A stretch of DNA of 64,000 bases from Pseudomonas extremaustralis (GCF_900102035.1 NZ_LT629689.1:3828001-3892000); one strand, 5' to 3'; counted from the first letter of the stretch, positions 28,428 to 38,383 are shown. Program-made: numbers and translations. Notes: generated by a model not told the origin, from the sequence alone.

Positions 28428-29582
28428 ATGACCGACCAATGCATCGCCCCACACGAACTGGATCTCAAGAAACTCTGGGACAGTACCTGCGAACTGTCTG
28501 CCTGCAAGCGCATAACCAGCCATGACGGTAGAAACCCGAAAGTCACCATCGAAGTGCCGATACTGACCTGCAGTTGCCTATGGCACAGGTTTCAAAAAGA
28601 AGCGGAAGACTGGATCGCCCCCGGCGGCATACTCATCGCCGACCCACTAGCCCGCAACCGCAGGATCAACGCGGCGTATGCGCAATTGTGGCTGGCGGAT
28701 AACCGCTTTCAATGGGCGGGGTTGGCAGCGTTTGCGTCGAAACAGGTGGGGTGTGGGTTGTTGCATGCTGTCACGCTGGATGAACGAATCGAAGCGGAGA
28801 AAAGAGCCTATCGGAAGCTGCAAGACAGTTATCCCAAAGACCTGTACGAGCGCATCGTGACCAATAAATTGCGCCCCAACGTTGAGCTTTGGGAGGCGTG
28901 GGACAAGGCCAAGCAGCAAAACCCCGTTCCACTGACAAGTGACCCGCTTTTGGGCGGGCTGATTACCAGGGTTCAGGAAGAGTTGAAATACGTTCATGAA
29001 ATGCTGGCACTGGGGAATACGGCGCTGTTTCTGGATGTTTATCCGTTGCATCGGTTTTTTATGGTGCGGGGATTTAAAGAAATGGAGGAGTGTTTACCAA
29101 ACCGCAGAAGCCTAAAAAACAAGGTGATTTGGCCCATTACAGAAAAAGTTGAATTTGGCGTCGCCCAGCGAGAAATCCTTGAAACCTTTGCCTATATCGA
29201 TCAAGGCAAAATTAGCAATAGCGTTTACGAGATGGCACGGCATGAGCAACTAAATATTCTCCAACCCGCAATGTATGACGTGGAACGCTTTGCACGGCTA
29301 ATGAGAGGTACCCAAGTGGGTGATGTCATTTCAGTAGTGACGGGTCTATTTTCCGGGCTACCCGAAGAAATACAACTAACGCTAGCCAGTCAGTGCAAAG
29401 CACCGGACACTAAAATCACTTTCAGCCAAAACCCTATTGCCGACTTGGCGAACAAAGACCAACGCATGGAGTTTGTATCACGAGCCGCCGAACAATTTGA
29501 CAGACTGCTTAAAAACCAAACTACTCGCAGCCAATTAAAAGATTCCATTATAAAAATTGCAAATGGCGGAGGAGTAGAATAA
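28428..29582 (+). CDS. Unknown protein, possibly DUF2515-like
   Basis: A 384-residue cytoplasmic protein not firmly recognised. Residues about 45-110 contain CSCLWHRF, then ARNRRINAAYAQLW and FQWAGLAAFASKQVGCGLL, which resemble the DUF2515 family (cysteine plus tryptophan start, NRI..A.Y, WAGLA...S...G). ATG at 28428 is chosen because GAGG lies 8 nt upstream; ATG at 28422 is too close to that site. It is the first of three overlapping genes (its stop shares one base with the next ATG). The second half is more AT-rich than core genes. A role as an effector-like accessory protein is speculation. Confidence 0.55.
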   Translation: MTDQCIAPHELDLKKLWDSTCELSACKRITSHDGRNPKVTIEVPILTCSCLWHRFQKEAEDWIAPGGILIADPLARNRRINAAYAQLWLADNRFQWAGLAAFASKQVGCGLLHAVTLDERIEAEKRAYRKLQDSYPKDLYERIVTNKLRPNVELWEAWDKAKQQNPVPLTSDPLLGGLITRVQEELKYVHEMLALGNTALFLDVYPLHRFFMVRGFKEMEECLPNRRSLKNKVIWPITEKVEFGVAQREILETFAYIDQGKISNSVYEMARHEQLNILQPAMYDVERFARLMRGTQVGDVISVVTGLFSGLPEEIQLTLASQCKAPDTKITFSQNPIADLANKDQRMEFVSRAAEQFDRLLKNQTTRSQLKDSIIKIANGGGVE

Positions 29583-30211
29583 TGCTCAAATTATGCCTGA
29601 GCATCTCATTCGCAACATTGACCATATTGATATTTTATTTCAATCGCCCCCCTGAAAAAAATAACGCTATTTCCTTACACATAGGAAAACCCTACGAAGA
29701 TGTACTTCGAGACTCAACATTTCCAGTAAAATCCAACACCGCAATGCGCCAAACTACCCCCCTAGTAGAGGATTCAACCTGGATTACCAGCCCAGTTATT
29801 GTAAAGTTTGATGACCCTCAACACGGTTTCACCTTACCCCCAACAAAGTTTGGAGCGATAGGCTATAACAACGGAAGGGTCACAACCCTCACTACCTCGC
29901 CGATGCTGGAGGCACTACCTTTTGACGAATTGATACCATTATTTAACCACTTACAGGGAGTTCTAAAAAAGTCCGGATGGTTACCACGCAACACTGACCG
30001 AAACAGCTGGCTCAAGTTAGATAGCAAACTTGAGAGAGGCGCATTACAGCGCTTACTCTTCGATCAAGCTGAAACAGTGGTACTTCTGATACCTCACAAA
30101 TACGGTATGTCCCTCAGCGTCAAATGCTACGTGCGTTGCAATGAGCGTGATCCAAACACGGCGAAATATCTAATCGATGTTAGTGTTGGAAAGGATTACA
30201 GCAACAGATGA
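29582..30211 (+). CDS. Unknown protein with N-terminal membrane anchor
   Basis: A 209-residue protein with an N-terminal hydrophobic stretch (LCLSISFATLTILIFYF), either a signal anchor or an uncleaved signal peptide, followed by a soluble domain outside the cytoplasm. No family is recognised. The start overlaps the previous stop by one base (TAATG) and the end overlaps the next ATG (ATGA), indicating translational coupling. It is clearly AT-rich, so the cluster is probably acquired. It could be a partner or inhibitor of the upstream protein, a guess from the arrangement. Confidence 0.55.
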   Translation: MLKLCLSISFATLTILIFYFNRPPEKNNAISLHIGKPYEDVLRDSTFPVKSNTAMRQTTPLVEDSTWITSPVIVKFDDPQHGFTLPPTKFGAIGYNNGRVTTLTTSPMLEALPFDELIPLFNHLQGVLKKSGWLPRNTDRNSWLKLDSKLERGALQRLLFDQAETVVLLIPHKYGMSLSVKCYVRCNERDPNTAKYLIDVSVGKDYSNR

Positions 30212-30507
30212 ACATTAGCTCAGACATCCAAATACCCGTGCTGGCCCGGAGTATCTATGACACAGGTTTCAAAAAACCGAAGACGCCCCTCCCCGTCGGC
30301 AGCGTCCCCCTCGCCGCGGCATCAACACCGTCGCTTGAACAAGCGTTACTTCATGCTGGTAAACGCCAACTTCACCCCAATCGCGATCAGCACCGCCCCC
30401 ATGGTCCGATCGAACCAATGCCCCATCCGCGCAAACCCGGCGCGTACACGTTGCTGGCTGAACAACATCGCCACCAGGCAGAACCACAACGCCGTGGCCA
30501 CCGCTAG
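30208..30507 (+). pseudogene. Truncated third gene of the coupled cluster
   Basis: The ATG at 30208 overlaps the previous stop (ATGA), and the first residues, MNISSDIQIPVLARSIYD, look like a genuine protein start. The frame then runs into the antisense side of the lysE gene (from 30346) and turns into arginine/histidine/proline-rich sequence typical of a shadow frame. I read this as a gene cut off near 30300-30345. What was lost cannot be told. Confidence 0.45.
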
Positions 30508-30978
30508 GTACACCCCATAACCGGCCTGGATCGCCAGGGGCGTCTGCGGGTTGATCACCACGGTGAACAACGAGAGGAAGAACAGCGTGGCCTTGGGATT
30601 CAAGCCGTTGGTGACGAAGCCTGCGGTAAACGCCCCGCGCGCAGTGCGCTCGCCCACTTCGCGGTGCAACTCGCCCTCGGCGGCAGGTTTGGCTGGCTGG
30701 GCACGCAGGGCCCTGAAGCCGATGTACAGCAGGTATGCCGCGGCCGCCCATTTCAGCGCGTTGAACAGCACAATGGACTGGGACACGATCAAGCCGATCC
30801 CCAGCAACGAATAGCCCACGTGCAGGAAAATCGCCGAGCCCACCCCCAGTGCGGTCCAGGTTCCGGCGCGACGGCCGTGGGTCACGCTTTCACGTACCAC
30901 CACCGCGAAATCCGGGCCTGGGCTGGCAACGGCCAGTAAATGAATCAAGGCCACGGTCAAAAACTCGGCGAGGTACAT
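30346..30978 (-). CDS. LysE/RhtB family exporter
   Basis: A 210-residue inner-membrane exporter with six predicted helices. It starts MYLAEFLTVALIHLLAVASPG, with the family motif SPGPDFAVVVRESVTHGRRAG, then GFVTNGLNPKATLFFLSLF, the second conserved segment. ATG at 30978 has GGAG 6 nt upstream; GTG at 30984 overlaps that site. Relatives export amino acids such as lysine, threonine or homoserine; the substrate here is not inferable. It is divergent from the dehydrogenase gene at 31063, 84 nt away. Confidence 0.92.
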   Translation of the reverse strand: MYLAEFLTVALIHLLAVASPGPDFAVVVRESVTHGRRAGTWTALGVGSAIFLHVGYSLLGIGLIVSQSIVLFNALKWAAAAYLLYIGFRALRAQPAKPAAEGELHREVGERTARGAFTAGFVTNGLNPKATLFFLSLFTVVINPQTPLAIQAGYGVYLAVATALWFCLVAMLFSQQRVRAGFARMGHWFDRTMGAVLIAIGVKLAFTSMK

Positions 30979-31062
30979 ACGCACTCCATTAAGTAACGGA
31001 TTATTTCATCTGATAGGCTCGGCAGATTACGCCTTCGAACCCTGTCGCAAAAGGTACAGTTG

Positions 31063-32028
31063 ATGACGAACAATCGCCGCGCCGTCTTCCTTGATCACCC
31101 GTCCCTGGACCTGGGGGACCTAGACCTCAGCGAGCTGCGAGACAGCTTCAGCGACTTGCAGCTATTCGCGCAGACCACGCCACAGAATGTGGTCGAACGC
31201 CTGCAGGGCGCGCAGGTTGCGATCAGTAACAAGATCACCCTCAACACCGAAACCCTGGAGGCCTGCCCGCAGCTCAAGCTGATCCTGGTGTCGGCCACCG
31301 GCACCAACAACGTCGACCTTGAAGCCGCCCGCGCCCACGGCATCACCGTGAGCAACTGCCAGGGCTACGGCACGCCGTCGGTGGCGCAGCACACGATCAT
31401 GCTGCTGCTCAACCTGGCGACGCGCTTGAAGGACTATCAACGGGATGTGGCCGCCGGCAAATGGCAAGAAGCCAAGCAGTTCTGTCTGTTGGACCACCCC
31501 ATCGTCGAGCTGGAAGGCAAAACCCTCGGCCTACTGGGCCATGGTGAGTTGGGCAGCGCCGTCGCGCGCCTGGCCGAAGCCTTCGGCATGCGCGTGGTAC
31601 TCGGCGCGATTCCGGGCCGCCCTGCCCGCGCCGACCGTGTCCCCCTGGATGAGCTGCTGGCGCAAGTGGACGCGCTCACCTTGCACTGCCCGCTCAACGA
31701 ACACACCCGCGACTTTATCGGCGCCCGCGAACTGGCGCTGCTCAAGCCCGGCGCATTCGTGGTCAATACCGCGCGCGGTGGCTTGATCAACGAACAGGCC
31801 CTGGCCGACGCCTTGCGCAGTGGCCACTTGGGCGGCGCGGCGACCGATGTCTTGAGCGTGGAGCCACCGGTCAACGGCAACCCGCTGCTGGCCGGCGATA
31901 TCCCCCGGCTGATCGTCACGCCCCACAATGCCTGGGGCAGCCGCGAAGCGCGCCAGCGTATCGTCGGCCAATTGGCGGAAAACGCCCGAGGCTTTTTCAG
32001 CGGCGCCCCGCTACGCGTCGTCAGTTGA
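31063..32028 (+). CDS. D-2-hydroxyacid dehydrogenase (glycerate dehydrogenase-like)
   Basis: A 321-residue NAD(P)-dependent dehydrogenase that reduces 2-oxoacids such as hydroxypyruvate or glyoxylate, or oxidises the matching 2-hydroxyacids. It has the nucleotide motif LGLLGHGELGSAVARLAEAF and the catalytic set: Arg in VNTARGGLIN, Glu in LSVEPP, His in VTPHNAWG. ATG at 31063 is used, with AAGG upstream; a TTG one codon earlier is also in frame. The resemblance is greatest to HprA/GhrB-type enzymes. It is followed after 30 nt by rsmC on the same strand. Confidence 0.9.
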   Translation: MTNNRRAVFLDHPSLDLGDLDLSELRDSFSDLQLFAQTTPQNVVERLQGAQVAISNKITLNTETLEACPQLKLILVSATGTNNVDLEAARAHGITVSNCQGYGTPSVAQHTIMLLLNLATRLKDYQRDVAAGKWQEAKQFCLLDHPIVELEGKTLGLLGHGELGSAVARLAEAFGMRVVLGAIPGRPARADRVPLDELLAQVDALTLHCPLNEHTRDFIGARELALLKPGAFVVNTARGGLINEQALADALRSGHLGGAATDVLSVEPPVNGNPLLAGDIPRLIVTPHNAWGSREARQRIVGQLAENARGFFSGAPLRVVS

Positions 32029-32058
32029 TAAACTGCGCCCCTTTTCAAGGAGCAGACT

Positions 32059-33057
32059 ATGGATCCGCGCAGTGAAGTACTGCTTCGCCAGGCCGAACTT
32101 TTTCAAGGCAACCTGCTGTTGGTCGGCTTGCCCGCCGACGACCTGCTGGGTCGCCTGCCCAACGCCCACGGCTGGAGCTGGCATGCCGGCGATCAGGCAG
32201 CGCTCGACGCACGCTTCCCCGAGCGCAGCCAGTTCGGCGTGAACGCGCCCGAACGCTCGTTTGATGCGGCGGTGATCTTCCTGCCCAAATCCAAGGAGCT
32301 GACCGACTATCTGCTCAATGCCGTGGCTTCGCGCCTGCCCGGCGCCGAGCTGTTTCTGGTGGGAGAGAAAAAAGGCGGTATCGAAAGCGCCGCCAAGCAG
32401 ATGATTCCCTTGGGCAAACCGCGCAAGCTCGACAACGCCCGCCATTGCCAACTGTGGCAAGTCACCGTGGCCAACGCCCCGCAGGCGGTGGCGCTGGAGA
32501 GCCTGGCGCAAGTCTTTGACGTACCGTTGGCCGAAGGGCCGCTCAAGGTGGTGAGCCTGCCCGGCGTGTTCAGCCATGGTCGCCTGGATCGCGGGACCGA
32601 GCTGTTGCTGGAACATCTGGACAAACTGCCCAGCGGCCATTTGCTGGACTTCGGTTGCGGCGCGGGTGTGCTGGGGGCCGCAGTCAAACGTCGCTATCCG
32701 CACAACACCGTGACGATGCTGGATGTGGATGCCTTTGCCGCCGCCAGCAGCCGCCTGACCCTGGCCGCCAATGGTCTGGAGGCCGAGGTCCTGACCGGTG
32801 ACGGCATCGATGCAGCGCCGATGGGGTTGAATGCGATTTTGAGCAACCCACCGTTCCACGTGGGGGTTCACACCGATTACTTCGCCACGGAAAACCTGCT
32901 GCGAAAAGCGGCGAAACACCTGGCAAAAGGCGGCGAACTGCGACTGGTCGCCAACAGTTTCCTGAAGTACCAGCCGTTGATCGAAGAGCATCTGGGCGTG
33001 TGTGCGGTCAAGGCCGAAGGCAATGGCTTTCGCGTCTACCGCGCCAAGCGCGGCTGA
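32059..33057 (+). CDS. rsmC: 16S rRNA (guanine-1207 N2)-methyltransferase
   Basis: A 332-residue enzyme that methylates G1207 of 16S rRNA using S-adenosylmethionine, normal family length. The N-terminal half is a degenerate methyltransferase copy; the catalytic half has [15 protein letters not shown] (SAM binding) and the target-binding [20 protein letters not shown] lies before the ATG at 32059. It may be co-transcribed with the dehydrogenase 30 nt upstream. It ends just before the manganese riboswitch of the next gene. Confidence 0.95.
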   Translation: MDPRSEVLLRQAELFQGNLLLVGLPADDLLGRLPNAHGWSWHAGDQAALDARFPERSQFGVNAPERSFDAAVIFLPKSKELTDYLLNAVASRLPGAELFLVGEKKGGIESAAKQMIPLGKPRKLDNARHCQLWQVTVANAPQAVALESLAQVFDVPLAEGPLKVVSLPGVFSHGRLDRGTELLLEHLDKLPSGHLLDFGCGAGVLGAAVKRRYPHNTVTMLDVDAFAAASSRLTLAANGLEAEVLTGDGIDAAPMGLNAILSNPPFHVGVHTDYFATENLLRKAAKHLAKGGELRLVANSFLKYQPLIEEHLGVCAVKAEGNGFRVYRAKRG

Positions 33058-33109
33058 CGGACGTTTGAAAAAGAAGGCTTGCCGAATGGATTTTGCCTAG
33101 GCAGAATCC

Positions 33110-33240
33110 GCTCCGTCCTAGGGGAGTAGTCTCCCACGAGCGCCATGCTCGTCCGGCATACGTCAACATACTTGGTCAACAGACCATGGCGTATGCGACC
33201 CAGGAGTCCGCATAGACGGACCGGGGTTTGACAAGACCTA
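33110..33240 (+). ncRNA. yybP-ykoY manganese riboswitch
   Basis: The leader of the GDT1/MneA-type gene has the conserved yybP-ykoY parts: GGGGAGTAG near the 5' end (33121-33129), the CGTCAACATACTTGG internal segment (33161-33175), and TTTGACAAGACCT at the 3' end (33227-33239). These flank helices such as cgagcg.../...gctcg. A second hairpin follows, ctatgacacg (33238-33247) pairing with cgtgtcatag (33277-33286), suited to an expression platform. This class senses Mn2+ and turns on Mn2+ export genes. Confidence 0.85.
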
Positions 33241-33317
33241 TGACACGCACACCTTACCCGGGGCGGGAAGGCTGTACGTGTCATAGCCGTGTCGACCCGC
33301 CCCTGGAAACCTACCTG

Positions 33318-33902
33318 ATGCTGGATTCATTACTCGTTCCTACCGCAATCGTTGCCTTGGCCGAAATCGGCGACAAGACGCAACTGCTCGCACTCATTCT
33401 CGCCGCCCGCTTTCGCAAGCCCTGGCCGATCATCGCCGGCATTATCGCCGCGACCCTGGCCAACCATGCGGCCGCCGGTGCCGTGGGGGCCTGGTTTGGC
33501 AGTTTCTTCTCGGATGCGGTGTTGCACTGGATCCTTGCGGCGAGCTTCTGCGCCACGGCGCTGTGGACCCTGGTACCGGACAAACTCGACGATGACGAAG
33601 CCAGCACCTCGCGCAAATTCGGGCCGTTCCTGACCACGCTGATTGCGTTCTTCCTCGCTGAAATCGGTGACAAGACGCAGATCGCCACGGTGATGCTGGC
33701 GGCGCAATATCCAGAGCTGTGGCTGGTGGTCATCGGCACCACCCTGGGCATGTTGATTGCCAACGTACCGGTGGTGCTGGCGGGGAATTTCGCCGCGGAG
33801 AAACTGCCGTTGACCTTGATTCGTCGACTGGCGGCTTCGGCGTTCTTCATCCTGGCGATTGTCGCGGTGTACAAGGCCATGCAAAGCAGCGGTTGGATCT
33901 AG
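33318..33902 (+). CDS. mneA: GDT1/TMEM165-family manganese exporter
   Basis: A 194-residue inner-membrane protein of the GDT1/UPF0016 family, whose bacterial members (MneA) export Mn2+. It has six hydrophobic helices and the two hallmark repeats, ALAEIGDKTQLLAL in helix 1 and FFLAEIGDKTQIATVM in helix 4, with acidic residues that bind the ion. ATG at 33318 begins the family N-terminus MLDSLLVPTAIVALAE. Its leader is a yybP-ykoY riboswitch, so translation or transcription should rise when cytoplasmic manganese is high. Confidence 0.9.
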   Translation: MLDSLLVPTAIVALAEIGDKTQLLALILAARFRKPWPIIAGIIAATLANHAAAGAVGAWFGSFFSDAVLHWILAASFCATALWTLVPDKLDDDEASTSRKFGPFLTTLIAFFLAEIGDKTQIATVMLAAQYPELWLVVIGTTLGMLIANVPVVLAGNFAAEKLPLTLIRRLAASAFFILAIVAVYKAMQSSGWI

Positions 33903-33956
33903 CAGATGAGCTTGCCGGCGATGGCGCTCTTGAAGGCGCTATCGCCGGCAGATCAA

Positions 33957-34775
33957 TCAGGGCTTCTTGGCCTGCTGGTACAACGGCATCACTTTCGGAA
34001 TCGCCGCCTGCAACGAGGCGATCCGGCTGTCGGAAGCCGGGTGAGTGCTCATGAACTCCGGCGGTGCGCCTTCCGAAGCCTTGGCCATCTTGTTCCACAA
34101 CGTGATCGCGGCGTTCGGGTTGTAGCCGGCACGGGCCGCCAGCTCCAGGCCGATCAGGTCGGCTTCGTTTTCATTGCTGCGGCTGTTGGGCAAGGTCATG
34201 CCGTAGTTGGCCACCGTATCAGCCAGCGCCAGGCTGTCCTGGCCCAGGCCGAATAACGCACCGGCCCCCTGCTTGGCCATCTCGATACCGTAGGCCTTGG
34301 ACATCGCTTCACGGCCGTGTTCACGCAAGGCATGGGCGATTTCATGGCCCATGACCGCAGCCAGTTCGTCATCGGTGAGCTTGAGGTTATCGATCAACGC
34401 GCTGTACACAAAGATCTTGCCGCCAGGCCCGCAGTTGGCGTTGATCTCATCGCTTTTGATCAAATTCACTTCCCACTTCCACTGCGCCGCATCGGGGCGG
34501 AAGGTAGGCGCCTGGGCGATCAGACGATTGGCGATCGCCTGCACGCGCTTGGCGTTGGTGCTGGTCTTGTCCACCAGGCCTTTGCCGCTGGCTTCGCCCA
34601 GGGTCTGCTGGTAGGACTGGGCATACATCTGGTCGACTTCCTGACTCGACAGCATGCTGAACATGTATTGCTTGCGCTCCACGCCGACAGCACCGCCGCT
34701 GGTGGTGTTGACCGACTGACACCCGGCCAGCGACACCGCTGCCGCCAACACGCTTACCGCCAATGATTTCTTCAT
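33957..34775 (-). CDS. M48-family zinc metalloprotease lipoprotein
   Basis: A 272-residue lipoprotein with an SPII signal (AAVSLAGCQS, Cys19) followed by a peptidase M48 domain. The zinc site is in AAVMGHEIAHALREHGREA (HEIAH), with the third ligand in RSNENEADLIGLELAARAGY. Relatives such as LoiP and YcaL act in outer-membrane protein quality control. The end STHPASDSRIASLQAAIP is the family C-terminus. It is convergent with the manganese exporter gene, 54 nt apart, and divergent from the chemoreceptor. Confidence 0.92.
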   Translation of the reverse strand: MKKSLAVSVLAAAVSLAGCQSVNTTSGGAVGVERKQYMFSMLSSQEVDQMYAQSYQQTLGEASGKGLVDKTSTNAKRVQAIANRLIAQAPTFRPDAAQWKWEVNLIKSDEINANCGPGGKIFVYSALIDNLKLTDDELAAVMGHEIAHALREHGREAMSKAYGIEMAKQGAGALFGLGQDSLALADTVANYGMTLPNSRSNENEADLIGLELAARAGYNPNAAITLWNKMAKASEGAPPEFMSTHPASDSRIASLQAAIPKVMPLYQQAKKP

Positions 34776-35006
34776 AAACCCTCTCCCTGAAAACCAGGCC
34801 CGTATCCTAGGCGCTCATATGTATCGACGCCATATACAACAGACGTGTAACTGTTGATTTTCAGATACATCCCACACCGCCCGGTAACGACGGCGAGCAT
34901 TGCGCTCGAGCCACCTCAGCGTATTTTTCGGGGCGATCCCTAATGCCCGGCGGCCCCATAGCCGATACCACAAGGTGGCCCCTCTCTTTCTGCGTCCGGA
35001 GCTTTC

Positions 35007-37145
35007 ATGAAATTCAAGTCGATTCAGTTTTCTGTCGCAGCACTGGCCGGGGCCATTGTCCTGAGTGTGGTCGCGGTGCTGGTGCTCTACGCCTTGTTTA
35101 CCGGCGCGCGGACTCAGGCGATGGTGCAGGAACGCACCCAGCAGCAATTCGAGCAGATCATCGAACAGCGCCTGACATCCCTGGCGCAAACCCAGGCCAC
35201 GCTGATTCAGCGTGAACTGGAAGCGCCCCTGGTGACGGCCAAAAGCCTGGCCACCGCCAATGCCCTGCTCGACATGAAAGACGCCAAGGGCGCCCCGGCC
35301 CTGCAGATCAGTCGCGAGCAACTGATCAACCTGCTGCACGAAACCGTGGCGCGCAACCCGAAAATCCTCGGTGCCTATATCGGCTGGGAACCCAACGCTA
35401 TCGATCACAACGACGCTGCCTATGTGAACAGCGCCGTCATCGGCCTGGATGCCAATGGCCGCTTCATCCCCTGGTGGTATCGCAACGCGGATGGAAGCCT
35501 GGGCCTGGATAAACTCGCCGACGTGACCGACCAGAAAATGCTCTCCACCGGCGTACGCGCCAGCGAGTACTACCTGTGCTCCAAGGAAAGCCAAAAGCCC
35601 TGCGTCATCGACCCCGCTCCCTATCAGGTGGGCAGCGCCATGGTGATGCTCGCGTCGTTTATCGAGCCGATCATGATCGACGGCGCCTTCCAGGGCATCG
35701 TCGGCGCCGACCTGTCGGTGAACTTCATCCAGGACATGCTCACCAACGCCGACAAAACCCTCTACAACGGCGCCGGCGAGCTGGCGCTGATCTCCAGCAA
35801 CGGACGCCTGGTGGCCTACACCAAGGACCCCGGCAAGCTCGGCGAAAAGGCCAGCGACCTGCTCGACAGCAATGAAATCGCCAACCTCGCCCAATCGAAA
35901 ATCGGCGAAGTGCGCTACGACATCGACAGGGAACACGGGCATATCGAGCTGTTCCTGCCATTCGGCATCGGCCAGACCGATGCGCGCTGGACCTTGATGA
36001 TCCAATTGCCCCTGGACGCGGTGATGGCCGATTTGCAGGAACTGCAAAGCGAGCTGCAAGCTCAACGCAATACCGACATTTTCGGCATGACCATTGCCGG
36101 CCTGCTGGTGGCCGGTATCGGCTTGCTGGTGATCTGGCTGGTGGGCCACGGCATCGCCCGACCGCTCAAACAAATGGTGGCGATGCTCAATGACATCGCC
36201 GAGGGCGAAGGCGACCTCACGCGGCGCCTGACCAGTGACCGTGCCGATGAGCTCGGCGCGATCGCCGCTGGGTTCAACACCTTCCTGATCAAGTTGCAGG
36301 GCATGATCACTCAAGTGGTCAGTTCGGTGCAGAAGGTCAGCGACTCGTCGGAGCACACCGCTGACATCGCGATTCGCACCAACCAGGGCGTGCATAAACA
36401 GATGGTAGAAATCGACCAGGTGGCCACTGCCGTGCATGAGATGACCGCCACTGCACAAGACGTCGCACGCAACGCCACCCAAGCCGCACAAGCCGCCAGC
36501 CACGCCGACCAGGCGGCCAGCCAGGGCATGCGCATCGTGCGCGATACCTCCACGTCCATCGGGACACTCGCCGAGGAAATCGGCAAAGCCGTCGGCGTGG
36601 TACAGGCCTTGGCCAAGGACAGCGAGAACATCAATGCCATCCTGACCGCGATTCGCGCCATTGCCGAACAGACCAATCTGCTGGCGCTCAATGCCGCCAT
36701 CGAGGCCGCGCGGGCTGGCGAGCAAGGCCGTGGCTTTGCCGTGGTGGCGGACGAAGTGCGCAACCTGGCGCAGAAAACCCAACAGGCCACCGGAGAAATC
36801 CAGACCATGATCCAGCAGTTGCAGCAGGGCACGCGGGACGTGGTGCGGGTGATGGAGGACAGTCAGCACCGCACCGATGAAAGTGTGCAACACGCGGCCA
36901 AGGCGGCCGAGGCGCTGGAGACCATCAGCCAGGCGGTGTCAGTCATCAACGACATGAACACCCAGATCGCCAGCGCCGCCGAGGAGCAGAGCGCGGTGGC
37001 CGAAGACATCAATCGCAACGTGATCAATATCGGCCAAGTGGCCAATGAAGTGGCGGGCGGCGCGGATGAGTCCAGCGCGGCCAGTGCGGACCTGACCAAG
37101 CTGGCGGAGCAACAGCGGCGGTTGATCAATCAGTTCAGAGTCTAG
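35007..37145 (+). CDS. Methyl-accepting chemotaxis protein with dCache sensor
   Basis: A 712-residue transmembrane chemoreceptor. TM1 is at residues about 8-30, a periplasmic dCache-type sensor at about 35-340 ([42 protein letters not shown]), TM2 at about 355-377, HAMP at about 378-430 ([20 protein letters not shown]), then the signalling hairpin with the tip [20 protein letters not shown] and [19 protein letters not shown] precedes ATG 35007 by 5 nt. No C-terminal CheR-binding pentapeptide is seen. The ligand is unknown; amino acids or organic acids are usual for such receptors. Confidence 0.93.
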   Translation: MKFKSIQFSVAALAGAIVLSVVAVLVLYALFTGARTQAMVQERTQQQFEQIIEQRLTSLAQTQATLIQRELEAPLVTAKSLATANALLDMKDAKGAPALQISREQLINLLHETVARNPKILGAYIGWEPNAIDHNDAAYVNSAVIGLDANGRFIPWWYRNADGSLGLDKLADVTDQKMLSTGVRASEYYLCSKESQKPCVIDPAPYQVGSAMVMLASFIEPIMIDGAFQGIVGADLSVNFIQDMLTNADKTLYNGAGELALISSNGRLVAYTKDPGKLGEKASDLLDSNEIANLAQSKIGEVRYDIDREHGHIELFLPFGIGQTDARWTLMIQLPLDAVMADLQELQSELQAQRNTDIFGMTIAGLLVAGIGLLVIWLVGHGIARPLKQMVAMLNDIAEGEGDLTRRLTSDRADELGAIAAGFNTFLIKLQGMITQVVSSVQKVSDSSEHTADIAIRTNQGVHKQMVEIDQVATAVHEMTATAQDVARNATQAAQAASHADQAASQGMRIVRDTSTSIGTLAEEIGKAVGVVQALAKDSENINAILTAIRAIAEQTNLLALNAAIEAARAGEQGRGFAVVADEVRNLAQKTQQATGEIQTMIQQLQQGTRDVVRVMEDSQHRTDESVQHAAKAAEALETISQAVSVINDMNTQIASAAEEQSAVAEDINRNVINIGQVANEVAGGADESSAASADLTKLAEQQRRLINQFRV

Positions 37146-37762
37146 GCCGGGGTCAGGCACTCCGGCCCATTGAGCTTGGGATCGTTGACCAGATTGGCCA
37201 GGACCCGCTCGCGCAACGCGACCGGTTCACTGGCCAGCAACCCCTGCAACACATGCAATGGCGTTTCGGGATCGAGCCAGGCTTGCTGCCCCGCCGCGTC
37301 CAGAATCAGCGGACGGCGCTGACTCTGAGCGGCCTGGGTCACCACCGCCGTACTCAGCCATACCTGCTCCTGCACCGGATACGCCTCCCAGATCGCGGCG
37401 AAAAACAACGTCGAGCCCTCTCCCGGCGTCAACCAGTACGGGCGCTTGCGCTGGGTGCCGCGCCATTCATAGAAACCGTTGGCGGGCAGCAGGCAACGGC
37501 GCTGGCGAAACGCCTCGCGGAACATTGGCTGTTCGGCCAGGGTTTCGGCGCGGGCATGGGCCGGCGTGCGGGAAAGGTCCGTCAGCCACGGCGGCGTAAG
37601 GCCCCAGCGCGCCCGCGCCAGGGTGCGATGGCCTTCGCTCAGGCGCTGGATCAGCACCGAATCATTCGGGGAGATGTTCCACTGGGCCTGTTGGTCGGCC
37701 GGAAAACCCGGCAACGCAGCAAAAGTGGGGTTCCAGCGAAACAGGGCATAACGTCCACACAT
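37142..37762 (-). CDS. SRAP (HMCES/YedK) abasic-site protein
   Basis: A 206-residue protein of the SRAP family, which forms a covalent thiazolidine link with abasic sites in single-stranded DNA through Cys2. It has MCGRYALF at the start (Cys2), the conserved [19 protein letters not shown], and [16 protein letters not shown], then [12 protein letters not shown] with the catalytic Glu. The C-terminal TTAVVTQAA segment and the family histidine region are degenerate or altered ([14 protein letters not shown] instead of the usual MPVIL). Its stop overlaps the stop of the chemoreceptor by 3 nt (tail to tail). Confidence 0.9.
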   Translation of the reverse strand: MCGRYALFRWNPTFAALPGFPADQQAQWNISPNDSVLIQRLSEGHRTLARARWGLTPPWLTDLSRTPAHARAETLAEQPMFREAFRQRRCLLPANGFYEWRGTQRKRPYWLTPGEGSTLFFAAIWEAYPVQEQVWLSTAVVTQAAQSQRRPLILDAAGQQAWLDPETPLHVLQGLLASEPVALRERVLANLVNDPKLNGPECLTPA

Positions 37763-37798
37763 GGGGCAACACGACTCTTGGGTAAACCGACCGACAGC

Positions 37799-38059
37799 CT
37801 AACAGACCAGTACGTCCGGGAAGCTGTCGGGTTCATCGCCGCGCATCGGCTGCGCGTCCATGTAGGCGGTAATCAGCGCGCGGGCGTCGGCGGCCCGGTC
37901 GTTGTCCACCTCCAGCCCCAGCAGGCCGAATATCGGCAGTTCGCCAGTACCGCCAAGCAGATGGCGGCCCACCAGGTGCGCCTCGATCCCCTCGCTGGCG
38001 AGCATCTGCTGGAGCAACTCGCCTTCCATCAGGTTTTCCGGTTCATAGATTCGCTGCAT
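37799..38059 (-). CDS. DUF2007 (putative signal-transducing) protein
   Basis: An 86-residue protein of the DUF2007 family, of unknown function. It starts MQRIYEPENLMEGELLQQML, then SEGIEAHLVGRHLLGGTGEL, the ferredoxin-like pattern common to this family. It is preceded by the CPxCG protein with an 11-nt gap on the same strand, and such pairs recur in Pseudomonas. ATG at 38059. Confidence 0.85.
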   Translation of the reverse strand: MQRIYEPENLMEGELLQQMLASEGIEAHLVGRHLLGGTGELPIFGLLGLEVDNDRAADARALITAYMDAQPMRGDEPDSFPDVLVC

Positions 38060-38070
38060 GGGCGTACCCG

Positions 38071-38253
38071 CTATTCATTCTCGGCATGGACGTCAAGCAT
38101 CCATTCGTGACCGTCCGTTTGCAGGGTGAAATTGATCGGCCGGCAACACACCGGGCAATCCTCGATGTAGGACTGATCGCCGCCGGAAAGATCCAGCACG
38201 GCTTCGACCGGCTCACCACAATAAGGACAATCGTACGACTCGGTTTCCAGCAT
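38071..38253 (-). CDS. CPxCG-motif cysteine-rich small protein
   Basis: A 60-residue protein with two cysteine pairs, CPYCGEP near residue 9 and CPVCCRP near residue 33, which make a probable zinc ribbon. The family is called CPXCG cysteine-rich. ATG at 38253 follows GGAGG by 5 nt; an upstream in-frame ATG at 38265 lacks this. It pairs with the DUF2007 gene directly downstream. The function is unknown. Confidence 0.85.
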   Translation of the reverse strand: MLETESYDCPYCGEPVEAVLDLSGGDQSYIEDCPVCCRPINFTLQTDGHEWMLDVHAENE

Positions 38254-38383
38254 CGCAGCCTCCACGGTGACTTGTGCGTATAATCGCCGGTCTATTTACA
38301 GGGTTATCGTTCGGCCGAGCCCATTACTCAGGCCGCGCCCTGGCATTTCTTCTACTTACCCTAGCCGTTTCTAACAAGAGAGC

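Noticed and set aside
34815..36893. A 692-codon minus-strand frame over the chemoreceptor
   Set aside because: Antisense to the chemoreceptor, histidine-rich, no start signal.
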